A stretch of 64,000 bases of DNA from contig NC_087099.1 of assembly GCF_963855985.1 (NCBI RefSeq), forward strand, positions 13,980,001-14,044,000, read 5' to 3'. Shown in pieces: positions 13,501 to 22,113 of this stretch (the stretch's first letter is position 1; each line of letters begins with the position of its first letter). Under the pieces are notes generated by a model. It was not told the origin of the DNA, did not search any database, and was given only the letters and a program-made list of their open reading frames with translations. Both the position numbers and the translations under genes were made by a program. The DNA is from Ostrinia nubilalis. Its lineage: Eukaryota; Arthropoda; Insecta; Lepidoptera; Crambidae.

Positions 13501-16500
13501 AAACCACTTTTCTTTCTTTAGCCAAACTTTTGTCAATTACACTCTGTAATTGCCTATAACCCCTTTTAGCATTTAACCAAGCGTCAACAAGTCATTTAAC
13601 GTAAGGCTGCGTCCACATAGTGCACGCCACTTAGCCACGATTTGATTACTCGGTGCATCAAGTCTGAGAGCTGGTTTATAGCCCAGCTATAGCGCATTAG
13701 GTGGACACTTACCCTAATGCAACATGGTGTACAGTCAGCCATATGCATAATGTTCTTTGATGTACAGAATAAACTTTTTAACAAGTAAGGTGAATCTGAA
13801 GTCAGGAATGGTCAAATCAAATCATTTTTTTTTTCTGAAAGGACTATAATAATATTGTTTGTTGTGTTTCATCCTTAGTTACCACTTAAGCAAATAAATT
13901 CTATTCTATTTTATGTTTTCTAATGGAATAAAAACATGTATTATATAATTATGCAATGTACATAATAATAAGTAAACGGTGTCACATGTAAGAAATCTAT
14001 GCATATAATTAAATAATAAGATAACAATCACACTGTTAACTGTTATTACGCATGTTAAATTACTTGTTACAGTTGTTACACAGCCCCACATATAACAAAT
14101 CAAGTATTCAGCTATCAACAACTAGTGGACCCATAATAACAATTCGCGTTACTATTCATTTAACTTTATATGGTCCTACAAAAACATTGAAATATTTTAA
14201 ACTAGCAAAACCAATGTTTGTTCGATTACATTTATTAGTTTCAGATTCATATTGACTATTTGTCTTTCAGGTTCGTGCTTAAGTTACGGGCATTCGTGCT
14301 GGGGAGGTGAGTTGAAGTATTATTAATAAATTACATTAATATCATTTATTTTCATGTAACTAATAGACGTCTAAAAGAAAATATTTAGTACTAGCGGCCG
14401 CCCGCGACTTCGTACTCATGGATCCCGTTTTACCTCCCTTAGGAGTTGAATTAGTTGAAAAGCCACGATAGCCGAACGGTGAAGGGGTCGGACTGGCCGA
14501 CTCGTTATCCGGGGAACGCGGGTTCGGTCCCCGCCGCCGGCCGTTCGACTATTGTGGTGAGCTCACTCGTGATACAATCATATTTTAGCTTAGTACGAGG
14601 GGCTAACGGGAGTATTAGTAATTTGTGTAATAACAAATTACTAATAATTAAAAAAAAAATTGCAAAATCTCGTCTGAGTAAGCAAAAAAAGGAACCCCCA
14701 TTCAAAATTCGAGACTCCTAACACTTGTAATTTCTGTATTTCGTGATGAGTGAGTTAGTCAATCAGTGACCTTTCGCTTTTATAGATATAATAGATAGAT
14801 TTTTGTTGAACGAAGATATATGAACTTTTATGTAGTTTAATTCTAGTACATACTTAAAGGTGCTTATTTTATTGATCGTGCGTTACTACTATTCAATTAT
14901 AAGAAGCAAAGAGCCACAAGACGTCCACTGCTGAGCCTTAGGCCTCCCCCAATGATTTCCTCATCGCCCGGTTGGTAGCGGCCTGCATCCAGCGCCTTCC
15001 TGCTACCTTTATGAGGTCGTTGGTCCACCTTGTGGGTGGAAATCTATACTAGTCTATACTGATATTATAAATGCGAAAGTAACTCTGTCTGTCTGTCTCT
15101 CTTTGACGCTTAAACCACTGAACCGATTTTGATTAAATTTGGTAAAGACACAGTTTGAGTCCCGGAAAAGGTCAAAGAATAGTTTTTATCCCGGTTTTTT
15201 GAAACAGGGACGCGCGCGATTAAGATTTTTGTGACAAACAAAATTACACGCAGGCGAAGCCGCGGGCGGAAAGCTAGTAATAATTATAATTCGTACATCA
15301 TCATGTACCCAAAAGCGTCGCCTAAAAGCTTCATTATGATGACTTGACGTCACGTTACATCACATGAACGAGTCAATGTTCTACCCCAAGATAATCCGTC
15401 AATTACTTTCCTATCATGCTTTCGAAATAAATACTATGGCCAGTCGAGAATGTTTATTATTATCGGTGCAGTAAGCTGGGATTAAACGATAGCAATATAA
15501 ACGATAACTACGAGACTGAAACGCGAAATGATGCAGATGGTGCGATATAGCGCGATTGTGTTTTTATTTGGGCCGTTATTGGTATTGTAATAGTACGGAA
15601 TAGTGCTGTCTATATGTAGTGTAATTCCAAGTTATCGATAGTCTTATGGATAGTATTAATGAAACTATGTAGTGATGTTAATGATGACACTATTTAGGTC
15701 CAATTTCGATTAAATCATTACTCTAGTAGATATTTAGTGGTAGAGCAATAAAAACAGCAAGATATTTTTGGCTTGTATTGGTGCCCTAATAAGACCCTAT
15801 TTAATACGTAACAATATTACTATTATGACAGACATTTTCAATTCTAGCTTGAAATGTATCTGTTACTAGACTGATATAAGATAAGCAACTATCATAATAC
15901 ATACGAGTACCTAATATAGTCGGACAATAAACAATTATTAAACCTGAGATAACGATGGCACCAATAAAACTATAGATATTCTTACTAGTTTTCTGGGTAA
16001 ACATCGATAGGCACTGTAGGTATTTACAACACTAGCTTTCATTTAAAAATAGATTCCAGCTTTAAAAGCCCAGTTAAATAGTAGGAAGCTTTATCTGTCA
16101 ACCACAAAGTCGCATAAAGACAATGACTTATGGAGCTTTGTAAGAAAGCTTCGCTACAAGTACCTACCTGTACTAGTACTTATATTAAGATATACGGTTT
16201 CTGTGAACGAAACAATTTGTAAAAGTAATTTTGATGTAGGTACCTACATAGTTTCCCTGAGAAAACTTTCTCACCCATTTTAAAATTTTCGTTTTTGCAA
16301 CAAATAACCCAATAAAAAGCTTCGGCCTTTCTAAAGTACATCGTTCATAGTAGAGGTCTCATTCAATTTTTGATTTCCTGACCCATAGTGATCTGTATAA
16401 GAGTAAATATATTTCCCATCGCCCAAAAGATGTGAATGTGAATATTTTTCGAGTGTGACAACAATTACCCCAAACCTTTCCCCCATTACAATCCTAAAAA

Positions 16501-19500
16501 TGGAATCTCATTATTTGAAATAAAATGTTTATTTAAATAGGTAATAACAGTAAGCTTTGTTTATCAGCCAGTTAATAGTAATAGTTAGTCTAAGTACATA
16601 AGTTTTTGTGCTCGTGACTTTACATTAGGTACGTACAGAATTGTATGACTATGTTATTTCACATTTACCCAGAATAAAAGCGACTTATTAATGAACTGGC
16701 GGATCTTATGAATATTACGCTGCGTTATATTAATAATATTCATTTAACTTGCCAATTAGCACAACCCCACCGTTGTCGCCGTAAGCTTCTAAGCTGTAGT
16801 CAGTCAACGTAATTTACCAAGGTTTGATTAAGATTATGAAAGTTTGTCAATAGATTTTGAAACGTTGGTGAAAATTTCACAACCTTTAGAAAGGTTCAAT
16901 GGTATAGGCATCTAAAATCGCAAATATTATTCAGCAGACAATATTTTGACCCAATTAAATAGGTACTTCTAACTTCTCTCCAACTCCTGAGATCCTCGCC
17001 TATAAACATTTTTGGATACCGACACACGTTTCGTGCAATCTACACACGTTTCGTGCAATCGACACACGTTTCGTGCAATCGACACACGTTTCGTGCACCC
17101 GCGCAAGACTTAGCGTTAACTTTGACGTTTGTCAAAGTTAAAGTAAGATGGTGCAATCCAGCCAACCTAGCTGGGTTCCTACTATAACATTAACAAACGT
17201 CAAAAATCAAAATCTGTTAACTCCATACACAAAATACCGGTTATCGTTATAGTTACGGTTAAAGTTAGGTGGTGCAACTCAGCCTTACTGTAGCGAAGTT
17301 AGATTTTCATAATTTATAAAAATTTACTTACTCGGTTTCAGCCCACGGCAAGAGGTCCGGGCGGCCGCCGGTCACCGCACCCGACTGGTATCTCACCACC
17401 ATGCTCCGACGCATGGCCTCCAACGCTGAACTGGTAAGCAACATTCAGCTCTATGCACCTTCAAACAGAATGTCCCAAAATAGGTGAATCAAATTTGTAT
17501 GGGAGGTAGCTTGACCTACCTACACTTGAAAATTCATTTCAGCCAAATGACGTACACTGCTGGACAAAGGCCTTCCCTAAAGATTTCCACAATGACCGGT
17601 CCTGCGCTGCCCACATTTAGAGTACTTCCAGCAACCTTCACCAGATCGTCGGTCCACCTAGTGGGAAATTAATCTATAAGTATAAAATTAATGTGTAAAT
17701 AATTCGGAGAGTACCTCACTCTCCAATTAGGAAGTATCTGAAATATATAACCTCGTCTGCGAGTTCGTCTCACCTTTAACCGGTTTATTTTAATTCCACA
17801 AGGAATAAGAGCGTAGGTTAAGGTTTTAAATCATGCATTATTCCGGGGAAAGAAATGGGCATACAAAATAAAACTTTAAAACAACTATCCTATACCAAAT
17901 TGCCAAACATCCCTCCTCGGTATTAAATAAATGATCAATTGATTTGTTGTACTGTAGCTACGAGGAATGTTAAAATTCATGGTTATTATTTTTGCCCTTT
18001 GATTATTCAAAACCCCTTATTCAGTATTCAGGGTACACGTTATAATGGTCCTTATTGTCTTGCCCTACAGGGCATTACTACCCTTATTGTAATTGTTTTA
18101 CATAGCATTTATAGAAAAATAAATAATTGTGTAAGGCTGAGTTGCATCATCTTACTTTAACTTCGACAAACGTCAAAAATCTGTCAGACTCCATACAAAA
18201 TCGTTATAGTTACGGTTAAAGTTAGGTCACGGTTAGGTGGTACAACTCGGCCTAAGTATCTAGAGTACACTTTGAAAATGCGTCAAATGCTATATAAATC
18301 TGTTAATAAAATAAATCGTAATGTGATAACGATAATCTTAGTTATTTTCTTGTGAAACAATATGAACTTTTTATGCCTTGATTCCATAAATTTATATTTT
18401 GGAAGGAATCTATATTTCTATGGAAAACATCTAAAGATATGCAAAATGGAGGTCGTGTAAAAGAAAACAGTAACACGAAAATTGGATAAACTTGCAAAAT
18501 CCATAGATTAGGTAACGGATATGTTGTTACGTATGCAGATAATGTTAGCACGAGTAAGATGGGATTACTTATGGAATCCAAGCCATTTCCGTGTTACATG
18601 AAATATGTAAAAGGAAAACTAGCTAGTACGAATACGTATTTAGAATTAATAGTAAGTAGATTTTCATCTATGAGCTTGCCAGTAGAAGATGGATCAAGAC
18701 ATTTAGTTTTTATACATAATGTACACTATCCTGTCAGGGTAACAACTCTTAACTGCTGGATTATAATGTTAAACTGTTAACATTATAATCCAGCAGTTAA
18801 GAGTTCGAATCCGTGAATGTTTTTGTGCCGGCGTAAAAAATATTCAATACAGATTTTTGTAAAGAACTCATAATTGAAATTCAGCATTGTATTTGTATTG
18901 CTTAATACTGATTATTTTGTACTCGTACATATTTTCCAACAACAAATATAAATTATTAATTTTTCAACTTTCAGAACCGCGTTCGTCAGGCCTCAAACAA
19001 CAACGAAGACCTTAACGCCATCTTCCAGGTGGAGGTGCCAAACGACACGTCAAACGAAAAAGTCACGTAAGTTTCCCTAAATCGGAAAACTCCCAATAGA
19101 TGGCGCTAGCTGTATGCTAGCGCTCGCTTAGCAACCATAGCGCCATCTTTTGAGTGGTTGTGTAGGAGTGTGGAAATTGGTGTGGGTTTTATGTACACTG
19201 TGAAAATTACTGCAAGTGGCGTTGTTGCTTTTGTTTTAAGAAAATGTCAATAGATAACGCTAGTAGTTGTCAAGAACAGCTTAAAATTTAATTGATGGTG
19301 TATTGTACGATATTGTTTTGAGGAAAATAAAGTAAAAACTCTAATTTGTTTAATAATGTATGCTAATTTATCTTTTCAAGGTTATAAACTTAGAATTTTG
19401 TCTAACTAGAAGTTTAGTTTTGTTTTTGTTAAGTAATCACATAGAAACGTTTTATTTTCAATTTTAGATCTGATAACGAAGAAATGCCAATGGAGACAGG

Positions 19501-20136
19501 CCCCAAGACCCTAGAAGCCAAACCGATGCTGGACGACGACCTAATTTCCAAGATCAAACTGTGGCAAATCATGGTAAGAAATAAATTGACTTTATCTTTA
19601 GTTAATAATCATACCTAGGTACTGACAAGTCTGGAATGACCCGACCCAATTTTAGGAGATTGCGTTTGCTATAAGCATGCTGATTTAGCTTCGTTCGTTC
19701 GTTCGTTTCAGCTAAATAACGTCCACTACTGGACAAAGGCCTCCCCCAAGGCTTTCCATAATGAACGGTCCTGCGCTGCCCGGATCCAGGTTCGACCTTT
19801 ACTAGATCATCGGTCCACCTAGTAGGAGGCCTGCCCACGCTACTAAGCCACGATATTTAATTTTACAAAGAATTAAATGGATTAATACCGTGGCTTAGTG
19901 AAAGGCTCCGTTCGTTCGTTTCAGCCAAATGACGTCCACAGCTAGATAAAGGCCTCCCTCAAGGATTTTCTTAACAACAAGCATCTGGGTGCTTCTCACG
20001 ACTTTCACCAGATCGTCAGTCCACCTAGACCTAGTGGAGCTAGTGAAAGACTTACATAAATATAACTACGATTATTTGAACCAATGACTAATTGAAATGT
20101 TTTTCTTTTCAGAGAGAGGCATCAGAAGATAAGTAA
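1448..20136 (+). CDS. CCHa1: CCHamide-1 neuropeptide precursor (six coding exons)
   Basis: Spliced CDS: 1448-1538, 14271-14306, 17342-17433, 18975-19066, 19468-19573, 20113-20136. This is 441 nt and 146 codons plus TAA. All introns are GT-AG and the frame is continuous (phases 1,1,0,2,0). Residues 1-30 form a signal peptide with hydrophobic core LLALMLIVCLV. The mature peptide GSCLSYGHSCWGAH (31-44, possibly starting at Ser32) follows at once; its cysteines 33 and 40 form the disulfide. Gly45 is the amide donor and Lys46-Arg47 the cleavage site. The rest is an acidic spacer with one more dibasic pair (LRR, near 64-66). Known of the family: secreted hormone for a bombesin-type GPCR. The peptide matches the C-X6-C-W-G-A-H pattern of insect CCHamide-1. 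The first ATG after the 1431/1432 acceptor was taken as start; it directly precedes the signal peptide. Identity is near certain; exon ends are unverified by RNA. Confidence 0.95.
1599..1812. repeat. foldback MITE just inside CCHa1 intron 1
   Basis: GCACACTAGGCGACAGCGAC at about 1677 pairs with the end at 1772-1812 (CCAAGCTATCGC...GCCTAGTGTGC). A partial second left end (GGCACACACTAGGCGACA) starts at 1601, so the left arm is partly duplicated. It lies about 60 nt past the splice donor. Confidence 0.65.
2310..2425. repeat. 116-bp foldback MITE
   Basis: CTTCAACCACACCAACGCGT and the next dozen bases are nearly perfectly mirrored at 2393-2425. GC-rich arms stand out from AT-rich flanks. Good hairpin; family unknown. 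Confidence 0.75.
2596..2738. repeat. MITE, TAA target duplication (CCCGTATTCACAAA family)
   Basis: The inverted ends CGCCCATATTCACAAA and TTTGTGAATACGG are flanked by TAA at 2593-2595 and 2739-2741. The second copy is at 35009-35154. A 3-bp TWA duplication is typical of PIF/Harbinger elements, so that superfamily is inferred. Confidence 0.8.
3906..4014. repeat. foldback MITE relic
   Basis: CACTGTTAACTATCCATT is mirrored by AATGGATAGTTAACACTG about 80 nt later. The middle is not palindromic. Confidence 0.6.
5073..5270 (+). mobile_element. small non-autonomous Helitron
   Basis: It begins TCTATACTAATATTATAAAT after A and ends with the hairpin GCGGGCGAAGCCGCGGGC, then GGAAAGCTAG before T. The TC start, 3' hairpin, CTAG end and A/T insertion point are Helitron hallmarks. 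There is no coding capacity. Family members are at 15053, 28126, 30046 and 52561. Confidence 0.85.
5372..5426 (+). mobile_element. 31-nt LINE 3'-end insertion with 12-bp target duplication
   Basis: ACCTATTAATTT at 5372-5383 is repeated exactly at 5415-5426. Between them stand only GGCTGAAA and a (CGAA)n tail. GGCTGAAACGAACG is the extreme 3' end of the LINE whose longer tails occur at 19690 and 19906. Confidence 0.85.
5760..5890 (-). repeat. probable LINE 3' fragment
   Basis: On the + strand a poly-T run is followed by a block (GGCATTTGACCGCAATCGCA...) of the kind found at the 3' end of lepidopteran LINEs, so the element points to the minus strand. Assignment rests on recognition of the style of sequence only. 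Confidence 0.4.
5999..6507. repeat. 509-bp foldback element
   Basis: CAGGGTGACTGGAACTGAAC begins an arm of about 110 nt (5999-6110) whose inverted copy is at 6410-6507. The middle is AT-rich. The ends CAGGGTG/CACCCTG recall Tc1/mariner-type MITEs. No clear target duplication. Confidence 0.75.
9431..10848 (-). mobile_element. 5'-truncated LINE with 14-bp target duplication
   Basis: GAAGCTACTTCAGA occurs at 9417-9430 and 10849-10862, exactly bounding a LINE fragment of 1418 bp. The 3' tail is short AAGT-type repeats (reading CATAAGTCAAAGTAAGTCAA on the minus strand) rather than poly-A. Perfect flanks and an unbroken frame point to recent insertion into CCHa1 intron 1, antisense to it. Confidence 0.9.
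9464..10822 (-). CDS. LINE reverse transcriptase, N-terminally truncated
   Basis: The frame of 452 residues has no stop. Domains in order: fingers block with GFRPNRSC (64-71), motif A FVDFEKAFD (96-104), motif B GVRQGCLLSP (154-163), catalytic YADD (198-201), then a basic C-terminal region with WIGHTLRR and GKRKRGRPRQTWRR. Asp98 and the YADD aspartates are the metal ligands expected of an active RT. The endonuclease and the N-terminus of RT are missing through 5' truncation, and the listed Met is merely internal. An RTE-like non-LTR clade is my best guess, not certain. The copy could not move by itself. Confidence 0.9.
   Translation of the reverse strand: MEEELPDDWNKGLLITVPKKGDLSQCSNWRGITLLSIPSKVFCKIILDRLSGAVEPLLRREQAGFRPNRSCTDQINTLRIILEQASEWQREVYLTFVDFEKAFDTLKWASIWSRLADIGVPPKIIDLLKAIYRKYYCTVTHDGLISEDIEVHAGVRQGCLLSPLLFLVVLDGVMNRAYQDQRRGIEWGIIGVLEDLDYADDLCLLSHTHHDMQSKLDDLHREAGITGLKINCRKTQEMRSGVRNCTPLRIGAEDVARVHNFTYLGSVVSETGGTEEDITSRIAKARATFAQLRPIWQSRKLTRRVKIKIFGSNVKSVLLYGCETWKVTKVISHQLQVFINRCLRRILGIYWPEKISNVELLERCHEIPIDQQIKRRKWNWIGHTLRRNPDHIPKQALDWNPQGKRKRGRPRQTWRRTVADEAKKIGKTWSEIKREAQDRTRWRTVVDALCPI
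12211..12343 (-). mobile_element. 109-bp LINE tail with 12-bp target duplication
   Basis: TAATGATGTGTC at 12211-12222 recurs at 12332-12343. The insert (12223-12331) starts with (CAT)n on the + strand; on the minus strand it codes for the LINE C-terminus WKSLGEAYVQQWTS-like, then stop and (TGA)n tail. Confidence 0.85.
12806..12930 (+). repeat. dispersed LINE 3'-type fragment
   Basis: The block around GCAGTGATAGGGTTAATACT recurs at 42695-42790 (GCAGTGGTAGGGTTAATACT) with the same following AAAATAAAT. Diverged relatives are near 35885 and 53985. Transposon class is inferred. Confidence 0.5.
14271..14306 (+). CDS. CCHa1: CCHa1 36-nt microexon with most of the mature peptide
   Basis: This exon gives Gly31 to Gly42 (GSCLSYGHSCWG) and both cysteines. 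The acceptor is TTTGTCTTTCAG and the donor GTGAGT; both edges are phase 1, so skipping it would keep the frame but delete the hormone. It lies 12.7 kb from the signal-peptide exon. Confidence 0.95.
14391..14786 (-). mobile_element. Helitron (second family) interrupted by a SINE
   Basis: The + strand reads CTAGCGGCCGCCCGCGACTT first, so the 3' CTAG end is at 14391 with T outside on the minus strand. The 5' TC is near 14786 (TCTATAAAAGCG). Inner blocks match the copies at 20710, 28890, 33552 and 58324. About 200 bp of SINE splits it. Confidence 0.8.
14461..14660 (+). mobile_element. tRNA-derived SINE
   Basis: The A-box-like TAGCCGAACGGTGA at about 14469 and B-box-like GGTTCGGTCCC at 14521-14531 are spaced as in a pol III promoter. 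The body ends in an A-rich run. TTGAAAA before it and TTGCAAAA after it may be the degenerate target duplication. It does not fold as a tRNA. Confidence 0.75.
14911..15040 (-). mobile_element. 5'-truncated LINE tail
   Basis: GCCACAAGACGTCCACTGCT and the following block are the antisense of the LINE C-terminus (PPTRWTNDLIK...GEAYVQQWTS type). It abuts a Helitron at 15053. Confidence 0.75.
15053..15277 (+). mobile_element. small Helitron
   Basis: Same family as 5073. It starts TCTATACTGATATTATAAAT, preceded by a partial duplicate of its own first ten bases (15043-15052), and ends in the GC hairpin plus AAGCTAG before T. Confidence 0.85.
17021..17100. repeat. four tandem copies of a 20-bp unit
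   Basis: The unit GACACACGTTTCGTGCAATC is repeated at 17021, 17041, 17061 and 17081. The second has one change and the last ends CACCC. Each unit contains the dyad CACG-TTT-CGTG. It lies 240 bp before the CCHa1 exon that completes the hormone. Confidence 0.95.
17114..17284. repeat. MITE (GGCTGAGTTGCACCA family), rearranged
   Basis: The right part ends GGTGGTGCAACTCAGCC before TTA. The left end is scrambled and includes an extra inner fragment (AGATGGTGCAATCCAGCC). Confidence 0.65.
17342..17433 (+). CDS. CCHa1: CCHa1 exon with peptide C-terminus and processing site
   Basis: It codes for residues 43-73: Ala-His, then the amidation and cleavage signal Gly-Lys-Arg, then the start of the spacer including a second basic pair (LRR). 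The acceptor is CTCGGTTTCAG and the donor GTAAGC; the frame leaves in phase 0. The codons are GC-rich at third positions, unlike the AT-rich introns around it. Confidence 0.95.
17537..17667 (-). mobile_element. 5'-truncated LINE tail
   Basis: Antisense of the LINE 3' end: TTTCAGCCAAATGACGTACA onward to GGTCCACCTAGTGGG, the codons for a GRPPTRWTDDL-type C-terminus. Confidence 0.75.
18135..18252. repeat. MITE, TAA target duplication (GGCTGAGTTGCACCA family)
   Basis: Ends GGCTGAGTTGCATCA and GTACAACTCGGCC, flanked by TAA at 18132-18134 and 18253-18255. PIF/Harbinger-like by duplication length. Members also at 39814, 46621 and 52072. Confidence 0.85.
18744..18805. repeat. perfect palindrome, 29-bp arms, 4-nt loop
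   Basis: Positions 18744-18772 and 18777-18805 are exact reverse complements around the loop ACTG. No transposon ends or target duplication are visible, so a template-switch event is as likely as a MITE. Confidence 0.95.
18975..19066 (+). CDS. CCHa1: CCHa1 spacer exon
   Basis: It codes for residues 74-103 and two bases of Thr104. It is Asn/Glu-rich (NNNEDLNAIFQVEVPND) with no further cysteine. The acceptor is CAACTTTCAG and the donor GTAAGT; entry is phase 0 and exit phase 2. Confidence 0.88.
19067..19467 (+). other. CCHa1 intron 4
   Basis: A 401-bp intron. Near its start GATGGCGCTA...TAGCGCCATC (19099-19146) forms a short inverted repeat. Nothing else seen. Confidence 0.8.
19468..19573 (+). 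CDS. CCHa1: CCHa1 acidic spacer exon
   Basis: It codes for residues 104-139, acidic at first (SDNEEMPMETGP), then ending DDDLISKIKLWQIM. The last ten residues resemble the end of CCHa2 exon 4 and, as there, stop at a phase-0 intron. The acceptor is AATTTTAG and the donor GTAAGA. Confidence 0.88.
19690..19838 (-). mobile_element. LINE tail with (ACGA)n end
   Basis: The minus strand gives GRPPTRWTDDLVKV in frame (19838 down), then a diverged C-terminus, stop and an ACGAACGA tail. It fixes these fragments as the end of a LINE protein. Confidence 0.8.
19906..20036 (-). mobile_element. LINE tail with (ACGA)n end
   Basis: Second, more diverged copy 70 bp away in the same orientation. It starts CGTTCGTTCGTTTCAGCCAA on the + strand. 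Confidence 0.75.
20113..20136 (+). CDS. CCHa1: CCHa1 last coding exon
   Basis: Seven codons (REASEDK) and TAA follow the acceptor TTTTCTTTTCAG. The CDS total of 441 nt closes in frame only with this exon. The 3'UTR starts at 20137. Confidence 0.85.
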   Translation, partial: REASEDK

Positions 20137-20153
20137 TCCCTCGTAGTTATCTA

Positions 20154-20159
20154 AATAAA
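20154..20159 (+). promoter_or_regulatory. candidate polyadenylation signal of CCHa1
   Basis: AATAAA lies 18 nt after the stop codon. That is unusually close, so a later site is possible. The sequence stays AT-rich and repeat-free until the Helitron at 20710, which sets the outer limit of the 3'UTR. Confidence 0.4.
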
Positions 20160-21399
20160 ATCGACTGACGTTAAGTTCACCTCATTTCTTCCTAATTTAT
20201 ATTTGAAATGTTTCCTTTATTTATCATTTATAATACTCTAATTTATACCATATACCTGTAATTAACTATGTCAATTGTAAGGCTGGGTTGCAATTGGCAA
20301 TTAGATGTAAAGTATATAAAAATAGGGTAAAATGTGCCACTTCTATGTATAATATAATTTTCTTCTATTCCACTTAGCCTATTACCATTACTCTAAGTAA
20401 ATTCTGTAACTTATAACTTCAGTTTTATTACAAATACAATATTTATTTTGTCATAAATTTTGTAGTACTTTAAATCTAAATATTTATTTTGTATAAATTA
20501 CATAACTAAAAGTGTTTCTTTATATTACATTCATCTAAAACTGTATACGAAATCTAAACGCTTAGCTTTAGATGTATACTTCGATTTTGTTATATAAATT
20601 ATATAAATTCGCATAGGACTGCACTAGTCATGATTGTTGAATGTGTTATTTATAAAATGTGGACCTGTGAAATATAGGGCAGATTCATTTGTGTGTCTTT
20701 ATTTCAATACTTGCGACCGCCCGCGACTTCGTACGCGTGGATCCCGTTTTACCCTTAGTAGTTGAATTTTGCAAAATCCCGTCTTACTGAGCACTAGAGG
20801 TGGGCGCCGATATAAAATTGGCCGGCGGCGGCGCGCCGACTTTTTGACCTCGGCGGCGGCGGCGTCGGCGGCGTGACCTTGTTTGACCTTTGTTCATTAG
20901 GTATTTTTTATAAATCCGGTTTTTTTAGTATCTGTTCTGTCGTCAAGACTAATCAGGTGACTTGCAGTTGGTTGGGGTTTGAGCCACTAGAGTCTAGAGC
21001 AATGGTTTACCCTAGTAAATTAGCTCTCTTGATCATAGATAGGTACTTTGATATTTGGATAGCAGGTTTGGCTGAGATCAGGTTCTCGTGTACTTCCTAA
21101 AGGCGAGCGTAACAATGTGCCGATAAAAGTACCTTTAACATGTATTTTTGAGCTCTTTGGAGGCACATAGTTAATGTTGGATTAGCTGACTGTCGGTGGA
21201 ATATTATATTCAGTTCTGTTTTATTTATATTAAAATTTATGGTCTTTCCATGTCATCCTACGGTCCAGGATTTTAATGCAGGTTGATTGCAGCAATGTGT
21301 CGAGGTCTAGATTGGCCGGAGGATAAGTTTCACGTCTTAAATGATATATGGTGAGACTTCGGGGCTTACTTTGCAACAGTCTAGTCACTTTAAGATCAC

Positions 21400-21720
21400 A
21401 GTTACATTAGAGGAATGCCGTAGTTTTCTGGTGTCTAGGCTACTTTACTAGTAGATGTTATAGAGTATCGGACCAAGTACAGAGTCCTGGGGTACTCCAG
21501 CTCTGCAGCTAAAAAGAGAAGATTTTGTCACCGAGTTTGATTTAAAACTGTCTGTCACTGAGATAAGAATCCATCAGCAGGTAGTAGAAGTGATAGAAGG
21601 TACTTTTTAATTTCATAGAGTAGTCCTTTATGATAAACCCAGCTGAAGCCGCAGCGAAAGCAGACGTACAGGATTCTTTCTTTTCCAAACATTGTACTGA
21701 TTATGGTTAGTATGGTTTCT
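21400..21720 (-). pseudogene. LINE reverse transcriptase relic
   Basis: The minus strand spells VYHKGLLYEIKKYL, then LLMDSYLSDRQF, then after a frame change AGVPQDSVLGPILYNIY followed by a stop. These are the RT blocks around motif B of Jockey-type LINEs. The YADD block was not found, and at least two frame changes and stops break it. Confidence 0.75.
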
Positions 21721-22113
21721 GCCAAAATTTATGGTCGGGTATACTATATGGGTCATAAGCGGAGAACACTTTGAGGGAGGTACTTTGTTGCCTTCCAGAG
21801 GTTGTGGTTCCCATTTGCATTCCGAGACATATTTGCCAATCTCTGTGTGTGTGATTCGCTTAAATTATAGTCCAATAGTGTGGGTTATCTGCCAGACGAA
21901 GGCGGGGATTTTTTTCTTGACAGCAAGAGGGACCGGCGCCTCTCGCGATCAATTAAGCAGTAACTTGAATAATGTCCTTGATTAAATGTTAATATAGTTA
22001 GTATTAAGTTATTCAATCAATTTATTAGTATATCAACGGCATTAAGTTCGCCTTGTGTACCAATTTATATGGCATTAAAGATAAAATATTATAGTTAGTT
22101 CTTCTGTTTTAAT

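Larger units (their letters stand above)
1539..14270 (+). other. CCHa1 intron 1
   Basis: A 12.7-kb intron between signal peptide and hormone exon. It holds foldback MITEs, a Helitron, a 31-nt LINE relic, a recent LINE copy with an open RT frame and a short LINE tail. The stretches 6690-9410 and 10865-12210 show no gene, RNA or repeat I can support; a short conserved-looking LINE 3' fragment is at 12806-12930. Confidence 0.85.
14307..17341 (+). other. CCHa1 intron 2
   Basis: It contains a Helitron interrupted by a SINE, a LINE tail abutting a second Helitron, a 4x20-bp tandem repeat and a MITE near its 3' end. From 15290 to 17020 I see only AT-rich sequence without a gene. Confidence 0.85.
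17434..18974 (+). other. CCHa1 intron 3
   Basis: It holds a LINE tail, a complete MITE and a perfect 29-bp palindrome. Otherwise AT-rich, with no gene. Confidence 0.85.
19574..20112 (+). other. CCHa1 intron 5, largely LINE tails
   Basis: Two LINE tails and a small hairpin (about 19841-19900, CTAAGCCACG...CGTGGCTTAG) make up most of it. Confidence 0.8.

Noticed and set aside
14461..14540. tRNA gene
   Set aside because: A and B boxes are present but no acceptor stem or full cloverleaf; it is a SINE head.
17021..17100. CRISPR-like array
   Set aside because: Directly adjacent 20-bp units without spacers, in an intron of an animal gene.
18796..18820. tRNA-like B box (GAGTTCGAATCC)
   Set aside because: Part of a palindrome arm; no A box or cloverleaf around it.
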